The notes beneath the pieces are model-generated. The model made no database searches and had not been told where the DNA came from. It worked only from the letters and a program-made list of their open reading frames with translations. DNA of 64,000 nucleotides from Rhizophagus irregularis (taxonomy: Eukaryota > Glomeromycota > Glomeromycetes > Glomerales > Glomeraceae): positions 2,666,001-2,730,000 of the forward strand of contig NC_089430.1 of assembly GCF_026210795.1 (NCBI RefSeq). The letters are read 5' to 3'. Position 1 is the first letter of the stretch, and every line of letters begins with the position of its first letter. The position numbers and the translations under genes were made by a program. Shown here piece after piece: positions 11,884 through 22,416 of the stretch.

Positions 11884-12616
11884 TTAATCATTATTATTCA
11901 AAGTTAATTCGTTTAAAATTCTACTTTTTGCTCGTTCAATAAAAGACATTGATCTGCTAACTTTGTTGGTGTAAAGGTATTCAAGCATGGCAGAAATTGT
12001 AATTGGGCCATATTTTGAAATTTTAATCCGATGTTTTATTTGACATGTTGAGTTATTATCCATAGAAGGCTCATTTTTAACCAGAAATGTTGAATCGGAC
12101 AAATGATCTGATAACATTTTCCTAAAATATTCGGATCTTTTGGAAAGTATTGAACTACAAACATAGAATTTAAAATTTTCACCTTGTACATCAAATTCTA
12201 CGTCAGCCGATGGAAAATTAAATAATTAATCTTTCCATGCGTCTATAAGATCCTCTGGAATATGTTCAGGACAATGTGTTTTGGAAATGTTGCTTTCATT
12301 ATATTCAATGTTATCAAAATTAGCTCCAATTATCAATTCTCCATTTCGAAGTAAACATTTTCTAATTGTATAATGAGTAATATTCATTTCTAATTTCTTT
12401 TGCGAATATATTAAAAGTTGAATGTTCTCTCCAAATAATTTCATCTGGGTTTGCAACTTGCTGTAAAAAAAATCCATAACAGCAGTCATCGGCTTCAAAA
12501 AATATTATTCGCCAAAAAATATTATTATTTGTACTAAAAATAGGGGTATGATGATTTTTTATAAACGATCTAGGTAAATTTACTTGATAGGTTAGTCTTG
12601 AAGTTTTTTGGGACAT
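11884..12616 (-). pseudogene. MATH-BTB (speckle-type POZ-like) pseudogene
   Basis: Read on the minus strand from ATG 12616, the first part has a MATH-like pattern (WRIIFFEADD, then FFLQQVANPDEIIW). The reading then has to change frame near 12390. In the second frame it continues through CPEHIPEDLIDAWKD, meets TAA at 12226-12228, and goes on in the same frame with a clear BTB segment: SADVEFDVQGENFKFYVCSS, ILSKRSEYFRKML and ISAMLEYLYTNKVS. It ends at 11884, short of a full BTB/BACK region. MATH-BTB proteins act as substrate adaptors of CUL3 ubiquitin ligases and are a large family in glomeromycete fungi. The frameshift, in-frame stop and missing C-terminus make this a pseudogene; an unusual intron is a less likely explanation. 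Confidence 0.7.
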
Positions 12617-12972
12617 TTTTTTTTTTTGGTATTTTTAGATCAATCCAAAAGAGCTCTTTTATAACATTTTGAGAATCTTCGTGGCTTGTCAATAGAAAAT
12701 GTTACTTCCCGGAATTTATAGCCTCAGAGGCTCAATTTAAAATTAATGAAGTGTTCCGAACGGGTCGGGTCAATTCGGGTGAACAGATTAATCAATCCCA
12801 CTTCAGCCCACCATCAAAACATTACATAAAATATGATCTCTTCTTTTAAAAAATGTCTCAAAATATTACACTAAATACATGGTTAAAAATTTTAAGAGAA
12901 TGGCTTTGGTTGGCTTTTAAAAGCAAATTTTCCGGTTAAAATCGCGCTTGCCTATTATAAAAAATAGAATAA
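12617..12972. other. Gene-free spacer
   Basis: No gene seen. It contains a short GC-richer patch (12755-12815, GGGTCGGGTCAATTCGGG), similar in words to 16580-16605, possibly a repeat remnant. Confidence 0.35.
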
Positions 12973-13391
12973 ATTAATTGCCCCGCCACTCAACGGTACA
13001 AAATGATCGGCAATCTATAATTAAAGAAAAGTAAAAAAAAATTATTTTTTTTTTTGTTATTTTGTTAATTTGGGAAAGAAAATATTATTTGTTTTAAAAA
13101 AAAAACTCGTAAAATTTGCAAAATTCGTGTATAAAAAATCTCAACTTAACTAAAATATAAGGTGGAATGGTGATTTCCACCAAGGTAAACTTGTTAAATT
13201 TTATATCGAATGATAAAAATTTTTTTTTTTGTGGCTTATGTGGCTTATTCACGTTTAATGTTATTGATTAGTTAGTCGTCGTTAGGGATAAAATCGGCAT
13301 CAAAATATGCCAATTAACGTAATTCATATAAAATCTGCGCCGAATCTACAAATTAATTTTGTACCGTTGAGTGACGGTTCCGGCAATTAAT
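12973..13391. mobile_element. Inverted-repeat element with ACTCAACGGTACAAAAT arms
   Basis: The left arm (from about 12973: ATTAATTGCC, then CACTCAACGGTACAAAAT) is matched in reverse complement by the right arm (13355-13391), with a few extra bases in the right copy. Size is about 420 bp, with no coding capacity. The ends merge with an ATTAAT palindrome, so the target duplication cannot be fixed. Confidence 0.6.
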
Positions 13392-15370
13392 ATATTTTGA
13401 CATTTATTTTATTGCGAGAATGAAATAATCTTTATACGTGAGATTCTTATCAGATGACCCTCCTTGAACACTTAACAACTGAAGCCAATCATTTTAATCA
13501 ACCCAGCAATCGTTTATTCGTTTGGTATTTATCCTTTCTGACTGTATACAATAGCTAAATATATAAATATCAAGACACTTTTAGTTTTCGTAATAACCTC
13601 AAGAGAATTTTGCGTTGATTATCACGTATCACATGATTTTGTGGTTACGTAATTAAATAAGTAAAAATTAATATTTAAAGACATTAAGTATTTTATTTAA
13701 AATTTTAAACCGAAAATCACCTTTAAAAAAGTTAAAATTATTTTAAAAAAGCGAATATTTCATAATTCAATTAATTTACTATCTTATCTACGGAGTAAAT
13801 CATCGTATACTTATTGTGATCTTTCAAAGTACGTGGATTTGTAATTTGTCTGTCATACTTATTAATACCAGTTAGTCAGTTACTAAATTTTTAACACCCT
13901 TGAAACTCGTCCAAACTGCATGTAAGGTTTTGCCCATCGTTTATTCCAATATTTTCTTATTCTTCCACAATTCTCAATGCTTCACGTAGCAATCTTTAAA
14001 TAATCGCACTGTTCAATCGTCGTCATGGTAACTTGTTGAATTTACAATTGTAAATTGGGTAGGATCTATCATTATTCATTAAATTAGTTATGTTATTTAA
14101 TACATTATCTAAACAAAAAAAAAAAAGAATTACGTTTGCTAAGTATGCATAATATAATAGTACTATTTACTTTGTTTGAATTAGAAAATGGCTTTTTGAA
14201 TTGATTCTTCAGCTAATAAAAATATATTTGTATATATTCCTTGTTGAACTTTGTGAAAAAAAGAAGGATTAATTGTAAATTCAGAAGCATTAATTAAATG
14301 CTTACAAAGAAAAAATTGATTTTTTAAAAGCCAAAATAAAAACATATTCACTCAGTAAATATTTATTATTAACAAGGAAAACGTCCTTGATAATCGAAGG
14401 TTTCAAGACTTTTTATCGCATCACAAATTAGAATCACAAATTAGAATCTATTTATCAAAACATAACTGCTTAAAAACACGCCATAGAATGGACCATATGA
14501 CCGTCCTACCAGTTTAAAATCATCAAAATTAGTGGACTGCCTACGCCCAGAGATTTATCCATTGTGAATAAAATTATTATTAGTAATTAATTCAGAAAAC
14601 AATATTAAGATATAATACACAATATTATTAAATTAAAAGGAAATTAATTATTCTCTAATTCTATATTACTAGTCCGTTTTAAGAAGTTACACAAATTTTA
14701 ATATTTTATTGTGCATCGTCACGTTGGGATGGCAGATTAATTGATAAGCTAAATTTTTAAATTTTGGTTCTAATTAGCATTTAAACAAATTAAAGGCTTA
14801 AAATAATATATTATAACATAAAAAAATAATGTGATATCACTTTTTTTGAAAAATACTCTTTTTTCTAAAGAGCTGTGCCCAAAAGTAATATTTTAGTAAT
14901 ATTTTATTACTTTTGTAACGAGACATTTTGTGTACTCTTTACGTAGAAATATATAGTCTTTCATTACACTTCGGACTAATAACTGTTAGGATCAACTTAA
15001 AAATGGAACAAAGTGACTTCACCCTTAATATCCGAAAACAGCCACTCGGGAAAAAGATACGATTTACGGAAGAAATGAGTAAAATTCATTTATTTGGATT
15101 TTTTTTTCATTTGGTATTTAAAATTATTAAATGACAATAATGTCAAAATAATTGTGTTGTTATATATTGTTATAAATATTCTATACGTTTACAAATGATG
15201 GCAATATTACTAAGTAAACGGAAACCGTCGCTATCTGTAATCTAAAACGGAGTAAAATCACGCGTTACAAAAACAAATAAAATTGTGTTAAAGGAAAAGC
15301 AGGGGAAGTTTAATTCAAGGGAAAGTATGAAGCGCCGTACTTAACATGAAAACAAATATTTATAATGCGT
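13392..15370. other. Gene-free AT-rich region
   Basis: No gene seen. One open frame of 68 codons (14928-15134) lacks any domain. A small hairpin (AAAGTAATATTTTAGTAATATTTTATTACTTT region, about 14882-14913) is the only local structure noted. Confidence 0.4.
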
Positions 15371-15750
15371 GATGCAGGGGCGCATTGACAAAATAATTGT
15401 CACGGTGAGTCATAAATAGTAATGCGTTAGATTGTTACATTGAGTTCAGATTTTTTTTTATTTAAAGACAAGCTTTTTCTTACACTTTTTTTTTTAATAA
15501 AAATGTTTTATGAAATAAGTAAGGGTCACAGAGTCATTAATCTTCTACTAAAATGTATTATTCCGTTAACTAACTTTTAACTTTTTATTTAAGCTGATAA
15601 ATGCTCGTATTTAGAATGTGTAATTGATGTAGAATGCTATTTTTGTAAGGCGTGCTATAGTCATTGTACTTGTGGTAAATGTAAGTAAAATTCTTTTATT
15701 CTCATAATGACTCTGCGACTCTGTGACAAAAATAAGCATAATATAAATTT
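15371..15750 (+). repeat. Direct repeat, copy 1 (380 bp)
   Basis: Begins GATGCAGGGGCGCATTGACA and matches 16631-17000 along its length except for a block near its right end. It contains the smaller inverted-repeat unit listed at 15525-15727. The palindrome TGACAAAATAATTGTCA lies near its start. Confidence 0.7.
15525..15727. mobile_element. Inverted-repeat unit with GTCACAGAGTCATTA ends, containing a Cys-rich exon-like block
   Basis: A 203-bp unit bounded by GTCACAGAGTCATTA and its reverse complement. Inside, positions 15594-15680 have an acceptor (TTATTTAAG) before and a perfect donor (GTAAGT) after. The 87-nt block is phase 1-1 and reads open in one frame with nine Cys in 29 codons (for example ECYFCKACYSHCTCGKC across the junction). 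The sister copy at 16789 has a different, non-open block there. It could be a small zinc-binding exon, or chance inside a MITE. Confidence 0.45.
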
Positions 15751-16630
15751 TTATAAGTAAGTTATATAATTTCTTTGATTATATCAAATATTATAAACAC
15801 TATAATAAACATAATAAAATTACGAGTTCAATATATGTGATGTATTATTTATTATAAACTGAAAATTTCATTCTCTGGTAAATGTAAGTTGTTTATTTCA
15901 ATTCCCTACTTTAGACATACAGTATGTATTATGTTCTCTATAACGATCCTTCGTCATAAATATCTTTGCAGAGTTATTTAGAAAAAATTAAATGAAACAT
16001 ATAAAATCTATTCTTTTAAACTGCCATTCACCATATTGGCAAACTCACCCTCTAATAATAGAAAAAAAGGTAACCTATGATTAATGAATGGGATCATAAT
16101 CATAAATCTAAAATCGGGTGGTAACGAAAAATATTAACGAGTAACGAGTAAAGTAGAAGACTAGTCTCTATAAAATAAAACCCGTATTTATCTTTCACTC
16201 CGGAAGGAGTGCTACACGTAAATACTGTAAGGTGTAAAATGATGGCGGCCAAAAGATTTGCATCAACAAATACCTCAACGTCTGGGGTAAAAAAATTGCC
16301 AAAAGGAACTTATTTTAGTGTAAATTTATTTTCTATTCACATGACGTTGAATCAAAAATTACCGATGCATTACTTTTGATCGTGACTAAAATGACCTAAA
16401 ATCATTATAGTATAACTTAAGTTATTGTTAATTTCACTGTTGAAAATTTTTTATTTGTGCAAATAAAATCAATTAATTTTCATTACTGTAATAATAATTA
16501 AAAATTGCAAATATAAAAGCGGCCAGTCGGGAGAAATTAATAAAGATCGGCATAATTTTTTGATTTACAATATGGAAATTGATACCGGGTCAACTCGGGC
16601 AAGACGGGCATCTACCTTGTGAATTAACCA

Positions 16631-17000
16631 GATGCAGGTGCACTGACAAAATAATTGTCACATTGAGTCATAAGTAGTAATTGAATTGATACGTTAAATT
16701 CCGAAGGATTGACAGATTTTTTTTTTTATTTAAGACAAACTTTTGCTTGCTTACTTTTTAATAAAAATGTCTTTATGAAATAATAAGGGTCACAGAGTTA
16801 TTAGTCTTCTACTAAAATGTATTCCGTTAACTAACTTTTTAACTTTTTATTTAAGGTGTGTCAGTGCCTATATCAGTGCGTGCCCGCCGCTCGCGTGCTC
16901 GTATTTGTGCTCACATGTTGTGGTAATGGTAAGTAAAATTTTTTTCTCATAAATAATGACTCAATAACTCTGTGACAAAAAATAAGCGTAATACAAATTA
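16631..17000 (+). repeat. Direct repeat, copy 2 (370 bp)
   Basis: Second copy of the 15371-15750 repeat in the same orientation, about 1.26 kb downstream. Its inner block (16856-16928) is unusually GC-rich (GTGCGTGCCCGCCGCTCGCG) and differs from copy 1. Confidence 0.7.
16789..16976. mobile_element. Inverted-repeat unit with GTCACAGAGTTATTA ends, copy 2
   Basis: A 188-bp counterpart of 15525-15727, bounded by GTCACAGAGTTATT and its reverse complement. It keeps the TTTATTTAAG and GGTAAGTAAAA signals around a 73-nt inner block that is not open in the frame used in copy 1. Confidence 0.5.
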
Positions 17001-17479
17001 TGTATAATACTCTTATAAATCCTATATTATATATATTTCTATCATTATAAAAACTATACCCATATATACAATAAACATAAATTTTTTTTTATTTTATATT
17101 TCATCACGTTCAAGTATTTTCAATAAATTTATAAAATTATAAAGTTCAAACCATGTAATGCATTGTTCTCTGGTAAAACGTACATTAATTTGTATACCCC
17201 TAGAATCGTACTGTCGCAAAAAAATTTTAAATTTATATTAAGCATGTCACCCCAGAACTAAAGTCTGCAAGCTGATTGAATTGTACCACACATATGAAAT
17301 TACAACCATTTCATTTAACGCAGTTCTTTTTTAAGTTCAATTTAAGACATAATGATTTTTATACAAGTATATCTTTTTTTTTCTGCGAGTTGAATTCATA
17401 ATCATTTGTATTCTTTGTTTCAGGCACTTTCAATAACATGCTATCCTTTTTACAATAAAATTTACGATTCGATTAATAT
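17001..17479. other. Gene-free spacer
   Basis: No gene seen. It ends in ATTAATAT (17472-17479), the left target duplication of the next element. Confidence 0.45.
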
Positions 17480-18025
17480 AGGACCCAGAAATATATATAT
17501 AGGGGTCAGGTGGCGAAAAATTTTTTTACTATGAGCTGTACGCAGAGACTTTTTATATGAGTAGTACGCATAATTGACACCTGATATTGAAAATCCTGCA
17601 AAAATACGCAAATAAAATTTCAGACATTTAAGTTATTAATTATTTTATCATGGCTTCTATATTATTTATAAAACCAAATACTAATGTGAAAAAAATAGAA
17701 TTTACCATTTTTTTAATAATATTTTTCTAAAATTTCACTTTTTAACCCTTAGAAATTTCTTTCAATTAATACTAAATATTACAATGCGGTTAATTAAATA
17801 AATACAGTAAATATATTATATATATAAGATTAGCCAAATTTAGGCCAAAAATACGCAAACTAATTTTTTACATATAAAAATTTTGATAAAAAATACGCAA
17901 TCTTGATGACCTAACTATAGATGAAAAATCTAAAATTGTACGCAAATCAAAACTTTACTCCGTCTAATTCCACTATGATGGCGACGCATCTGTGTACCCT
18001 ACCCCTGTATATATTTCTGGGTCCT
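17480..18025. mobile_element. Non-autonomous DNA transposon with 8-bp target duplication (hAT-like)
   Basis: A 546-bp element whose ends are inverted copies beginning AGGACCCAGAAATATATA. It is flanked on both sides by the same 8 bases, ATTAATAT (17472-17479 and 18026-18033). An 8-bp duplication is characteristic of hAT elements, though other superfamilies (P, Merlin) also make 8 bp, and the end does not start with the usual hAT CA. The interior has several copies of TACGCAAA and no coding capacity. Confidence 0.8.
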
Positions 18026-18155
18026 ATTAATATCATGATAGTTGTTATTTATAAACCGTAATTTTTGCAATCCTGTAAAAAAAATCGATATATTCCGTCT
18101 TTTTTCCGGCTCATATATCCGGAATTAATAACCTTATATCCCCGGGTCACTTGCA

Positions 18156-18329
18156 ATGTATCATGGTGATGACTACCAAGTTGTATCTAATCGTGAAGCT
18201 GGATTAGATCGTGCTACATTAGAATTTATCGAATTATTTACATTTTCCGTGAATGGATCCGTGAAAGGCTCATTTTACGGAGATTTTACAGAAATAACGG
18301 ATAAAATTTTTTATAGGGAATCAGCATGA
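18156..18329 (+). CDS. Small ORF of 57 codons, part of a dispersed repeat
   Basis: ATG at 18156 opens a frame to TGA at 18327-18329. Protein pieces visible are MYHGDDYQVVSNREAGLDRA and FTFSVNGSVKGSFYGDFTEI. Its second half resembles 51418-51500 at the DNA level (TTCCGTGAATRGATCC then GAAAGGCTCATTTT), so it belongs to a repeated sequence. Composition is richer in GC than the surroundings. I do not recognise a family. It may be an exon or fragment of a transposon gene. Confidence 0.3.
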   Translation: MYHGDDYQVVSNREAGLDRATLEFIELFTFSVNGSVKGSFYGDFTEITDKIFYRESA

Positions 18330-19995
18330 TCTTTTTCTCACAATTAATTTCTTTCCACCAGATCAATGAAATGAATAGTAATGATTTTTTGCGTTGGAAT
18401 TATAAGAGCTTTATTTCTTATGGTTAAGTATGCCTAGATAAAATTATATTTTTTATACAGACTATAAGCACACATTCATCCTCAATAAAACGTGTCATAA
18501 TATTATTAAAATGCTAATTACAATTTGTGTTCTAATTATTAATTATACAGTCCGGGGTGAAGCGTAGGACAATTTACTGTACGAATTAATTTTGTGGTAA
18601 CCCATGCCTTAACTTTTCTATGAAGCCGTACTGATCAAAGATCCCGGGTAGTTACCCTGGATTTTTCATTTTTGATCAGTATTCAATGTCAATATTAAAA
18701 AATTTTTTTTGGATCACGATATGACGATAAAATTTGGAATTATAGATAATTATAGATGTAAGAAATTTACCAATATATGAAAATATAGTAAGTTTAAAAG
18801 TTAAATAGAAAGGAGAAATGGGTTATAAAATAATTCTAACGATATTAACATACTCAGTAGTTGGTCGTTGGAGAAATAGTTATATGATCTCGTAGGAGAT
18901 TATAAATTCTCTGACATTACTAAATTTTATGCTGATAAACTTTTTTTTTTAAGTATCTATTGTTATAAAAGCCACCAACAAAAAATATACTCTTCTTTAT
19001 TTTGATATAAAATAATTACTTTTTAACCTAACTTTTTCAAAATAAAATACAAAAATTCTCTTTCTAATCTTTATTGGTAATTTTATTACAAATGAGTTAA
19101 AAGATTTTTACAATTTTAACAATATTAGATATCACAATGTGCGAGTTTATAAAGATAATTTTTGCATGCAGGATTTTTGTTATAACAAAATAGGATAATA
19201 AAATACCTTTCTTAAATAACTAAAAATTTGAGATTTTAATAATAAAATTCATTTTTTTAAAATAATAATATTTAATTATCTTAATTATCTGGCCTCCGGA
19301 ATTTATTTTTCTATAAAAACTATTCCTTAAATTTAGAAAGATTTCTTGTTATGTCAAGTTATTATTGCCTAAGGTGAAACATGAGAATCTAAAAAATAAA
19401 ATATATATTAGAAGACTCGAGTACTCTAAGTAAGCTTTGTAGAAAAGACAGATTCAAGCCCCCATGCCTACTATCAACTGACATTAACGATATATCGTGA
19501 GTGATCAAACTCGTGCAGAGGTACTGTCACATTGATAATAAGACATGAGACCCACCACCAAAGGGAAGGGCCCCACATACAGAAGTCTGCGACATAGCTT
19601 GAGATATTGTTTTTCTCATTAAAGGTAACCAGACTACTAGAAGAGGAGGATAACCGAAGCACACTAGGTGCACAAATCCCTTATACATCCCAGCTTAGTC
19701 ATTTCCACTTACCAGGATAACAAAAAAGCCCAATAAATTATTCCATTTACTTTCAAGGCTTTTGCAAGGAAGGATAACAACAAAGGTGATATATGTATTT
19801 ATTAAATAAAACATTAGCTTTCAAGAGTTATAATAAGTATTAAAGAAGAAAATATTATATTAAAATAAATAGAAAAAATAACTTTTCAAAACTAAAGAGT
19901 TTAATATGCGATTTTATAGATAATTTCTTATCATGGGAAAATCATTAAAATCAAATACTGTGAGTCATTGTGATTATTATAATGTAAGATTGTTT
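18330..19995. other. Gene-free region with a GC-richer island
   Basis: No gene supported. Positions about 19430-19770 are less AT-rich than the flanks and carry a 62-codon minus-strand frame (19474-19662) without a domain, possibly a mobile-element fragment. AGTCCGGGGTGAAGCG at about 18550 resembles the end of the small element at 30822. Confidence 0.4.
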
Positions 19996-20002
19996 ACGCG
20001 TT

Positions 20003-20447
20003 AGCACATCTGAAATGTGTGTCAGGTTGACGGCGCAGTGTGGCGCAGCGATTTTTCCAAAAAAATTAAATTGCAATTTTTTTTATTTAAAATAAAACCT
20101 TTAAATTACTGCACTAGATGTATTTTCGTCCGCTCTGCAAATTTACTTAGAGTATATACGGGCGATTTAGAAGGCCATTTTCGAGTTATTTAACAAAAAC
20201 CGTTTTTTTGACAAATCCAATTTTGGAAATGATCGGCAAAGACGATAAAATCAGTTGTTATATACTAAAGTCAAAATCTACGTCCAAAACCTCCTTCCGT
20301 TTATAAGTGAATTTTGTAAAACAGATGAAAATACATCTAATGTGTAAATTTGAAAGCATTATATTAAAAAGAAAATCTTCAACTTAGATTTTTTTGAATT
20401 ACTGCGCCACACTGCGCCGTCAACCTGACACACATTTCAGACGTGCT
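20003..20447. mobile_element. Inverted-repeat transposon, 45-bp TIRs, 7-bp target duplication
   Basis: A 445-bp element with long terminal inverted repeats (AGCACATCTGAAATGTGTGT at the left, continuing through GGTTGACGGCGCAGTGTGGC), matched at the right with about two mismatches. Both sides are flanked by ACGCGTT (19996-20002 and 20448-20454). The interior shares the motif ATGTATTTTC, then CCGCTCTGCAA, with the diverged element at 45631. No coding capacity. Confidence 0.8.
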
Positions 20448-20454
20448 ACGCGTT

Positions 20455-21184
20455 ATATCCATTACGCGTATACGGCGTATATGCGTATGTTGGTTACAAA
20501 TCGGTTGTATCACGTTTTTTAGATGAAAAAAAAAATAGATTTATTTAATAACTAGTGAATTACCAATTTAACTAACATGACTCCCATCCCTCCCATCCCT
20601 CACTTTGGCCATAACAGAGACATTTATCATGTGACGCAATTCTTAAATGTACTGTACAATACTACAATTATTACTGTTGATAAATTTTCTTTCCAACATG
20701 ATGTTAAACATACTTTCAATATAACGGAATTCTTTTTTCCTTGGAAATAAAAAATCATCTTTCTTCATCTATATTTCGTTAATAGTCTAAAGGAACTTTT
20801 TCACAGTGATGCCTTCTCATAATGTCAATTCCAGTCTGAATATCAGATTTATTGAATTAAAGTTCCCATGTACCATTAGAATAAAATTGTGATTTAGGCT
20901 TTTTTGTGTCACTTTCATTGTGTGTCATCAAATAATAAATTTTTTAATTTTGGTCAATAAATTAGCGAACGCAACAAAGAAACACTGTGCAAAATTATTT
21001 TTTTGATTAAATGTTTTTTTTTTGATTTTTTTTTATTTATTACATTTTTGTAATCTATAATGCACATGTCTAATAATTTAACATGTTACCTTATTTCATT
21101 TGTAAAATATTTATAAATTTTTATATTTAATTCATATAATATTTGTCGATGAAACGGTTGTCGATCACATATTGTTATAGCCCA
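20455..21184. other. Gene-free spacer
   Basis: No gene seen; AT-rich with poly-T runs near 21000. It contains a short tandem CTCCCATCC (20581-20598). Confidence 0.4.
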
Positions 21185-21690
21185 ATTTCCTAAATGCTGT
21201 GATGCAGTTGGTCTATTGGATGAAACATTGTAACAATAATCTAGCGAAAGCTCGCTTGTATAAGTTGTGAATCATGAGGTCTGTCACAATAAGGGTGTAC
21301 ACCAGCTGATAACATCCACATGATCATGCCGAAGCTGTATATGTCAGACTCTTTAGTTAATGTATATGAGTATATCCATAAAAGATTTCAGGAGAAACGA
21401 AGGGTATTACTCCGTAAATTTGCTTAGAACATATTTATTTATCAACAGGTCCATGTAATCCTGTGTCTGTAATTTTAGCATTTATTGAATCCATTTCGTT
21501 CTCAACCAGTATGTTCCCTCCATGTAAATTTCTGTGAACGAGACCGTGTTCCAAAAAAAGAGCTCCCATTGATTCGTCAAGATACGAATATAAATTCCCA
21601 TTTTCATAATATCTCATAACGACGTAACACGATGTCGAATCTTTAGTTATTCCAGCGTCGTATCACGCAGAAATTTCATCTATAGCGAAC
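21185..21690 (-). pseudogene. Protein kinase pseudogene (diverged TKL subfamily)
   Basis: Minus-strand reading gives a chain of kinase motifs: ITKDSTSCYVVMRYYENGNL (end of N-lobe), HRNLHGGNIL (catalytic loop with Asp replaced by Asn), ITDTGLHGPVDK (DFG replaced by DTG), then QIYGVIPFVSPEIFYG, SDIYSFGMIMW and, in another frame, RPTASQHLGNW. There is a TGA just upstream (near 21676), a frame change before SDIYSFG, and a TAG near 21245. It differs from the family at 108 and 6455 and is closer in motif style to the gene at 36219. The domain is disrupted and lacks its 5' exons, so it is not functional. Confidence 0.75.
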
Positions 21691-21992
21691 TTTTACTTCC
21701 GACTAACTTATGAAAATTTTTGTATTAAATATAATTTAATATAGCAAATTGAGATGTAATAAATTGGAAATTAAAATAATTCTACCATCCGAAAGTGCGA
21801 TCATTACGGTCACGTGCTCTTCTTGTATCATAATTTTTTATAGTATTTTTCGGTTAATTATCCGTGCCTTTTTGTTTGGATGGATCCAACCTCAAATTAA
21901 TTTCCTGAATTATAAATAAATACGATGATCACGACCCGGGATTTAATACGCATTTTTCCCCTTCCAAAATTAAAAAATTTTTAAATATTATC
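21691..21992. other. Spacer between two facing kinase pseudogenes
   Basis: Short gene-free stretch; no clear promoter block of the kinase family was found. Minus-strand words near 21783-21830 might be a relic of the beta-3 region of the pseudogene at 21185, but this is too weak to call. Confidence 0.3.
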
Positions 21993-22416
21993 ATGGCCAC
22001 GATTATTACTATCGCCGCAATTGAAAGAGCTGTTACATTATTAGATTATAGCGTTCATTATGTAACCTAACCAGTGAACATGAATTTCTAAAGCAAACGA
22101 TTCTTGATGATGAACCTCTTATGATCTTGCAATGAAAATAGCTTATGACATGAGACCAAAATTAGATCAGAAATTCCATCAGAATATAAAAATTTGATGA
22201 AACTTGGAATGCTGATCCATTAAAAAGACCTGATATAGATGATACTCTTTATGATGAAATCGAAAAAATGTGGAAAAATTCTTACGATAAAAATTATACA
22301 AATGAATCTAATATTTTAGAGTATAATCAAAATTTTCAAACAAATTCTAAACTAATACATGTAAGTTCAAGTTCTAAGCTACTGTACTGTACATTTCAAT
22401 AGAAATGCAACTGAAG
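21993..22416 (+). pseudogene. Internally deleted kinase pseudogene of the 108/6455 family
   Basis: Starts like the family (MATIITIAAIERAVTLLDY) and continues with a frame break into the segment EFLKQTILDDEPL. It then jumps directly to the C-lobe end (YDLAMKIAYDMRPK, NADPLKRPDI) and the Ser-rich linker, finishing at RNATEG with the usual donor GAAG|GTAATC at 22416. The join near 22119-22122 skips the Cys module, the N-lobe, the catalytic loop and DFG. Extra single-base losses disrupt the frame, for example near 22160. The first large intron is inside the deleted part. Confidence 0.8.

Noticed and set aside
19474-19662. Minus-strand ORF of 62 aa in a GC-richer island
   Set aside because: No domain; more likely part of a decayed mobile element than a gene.
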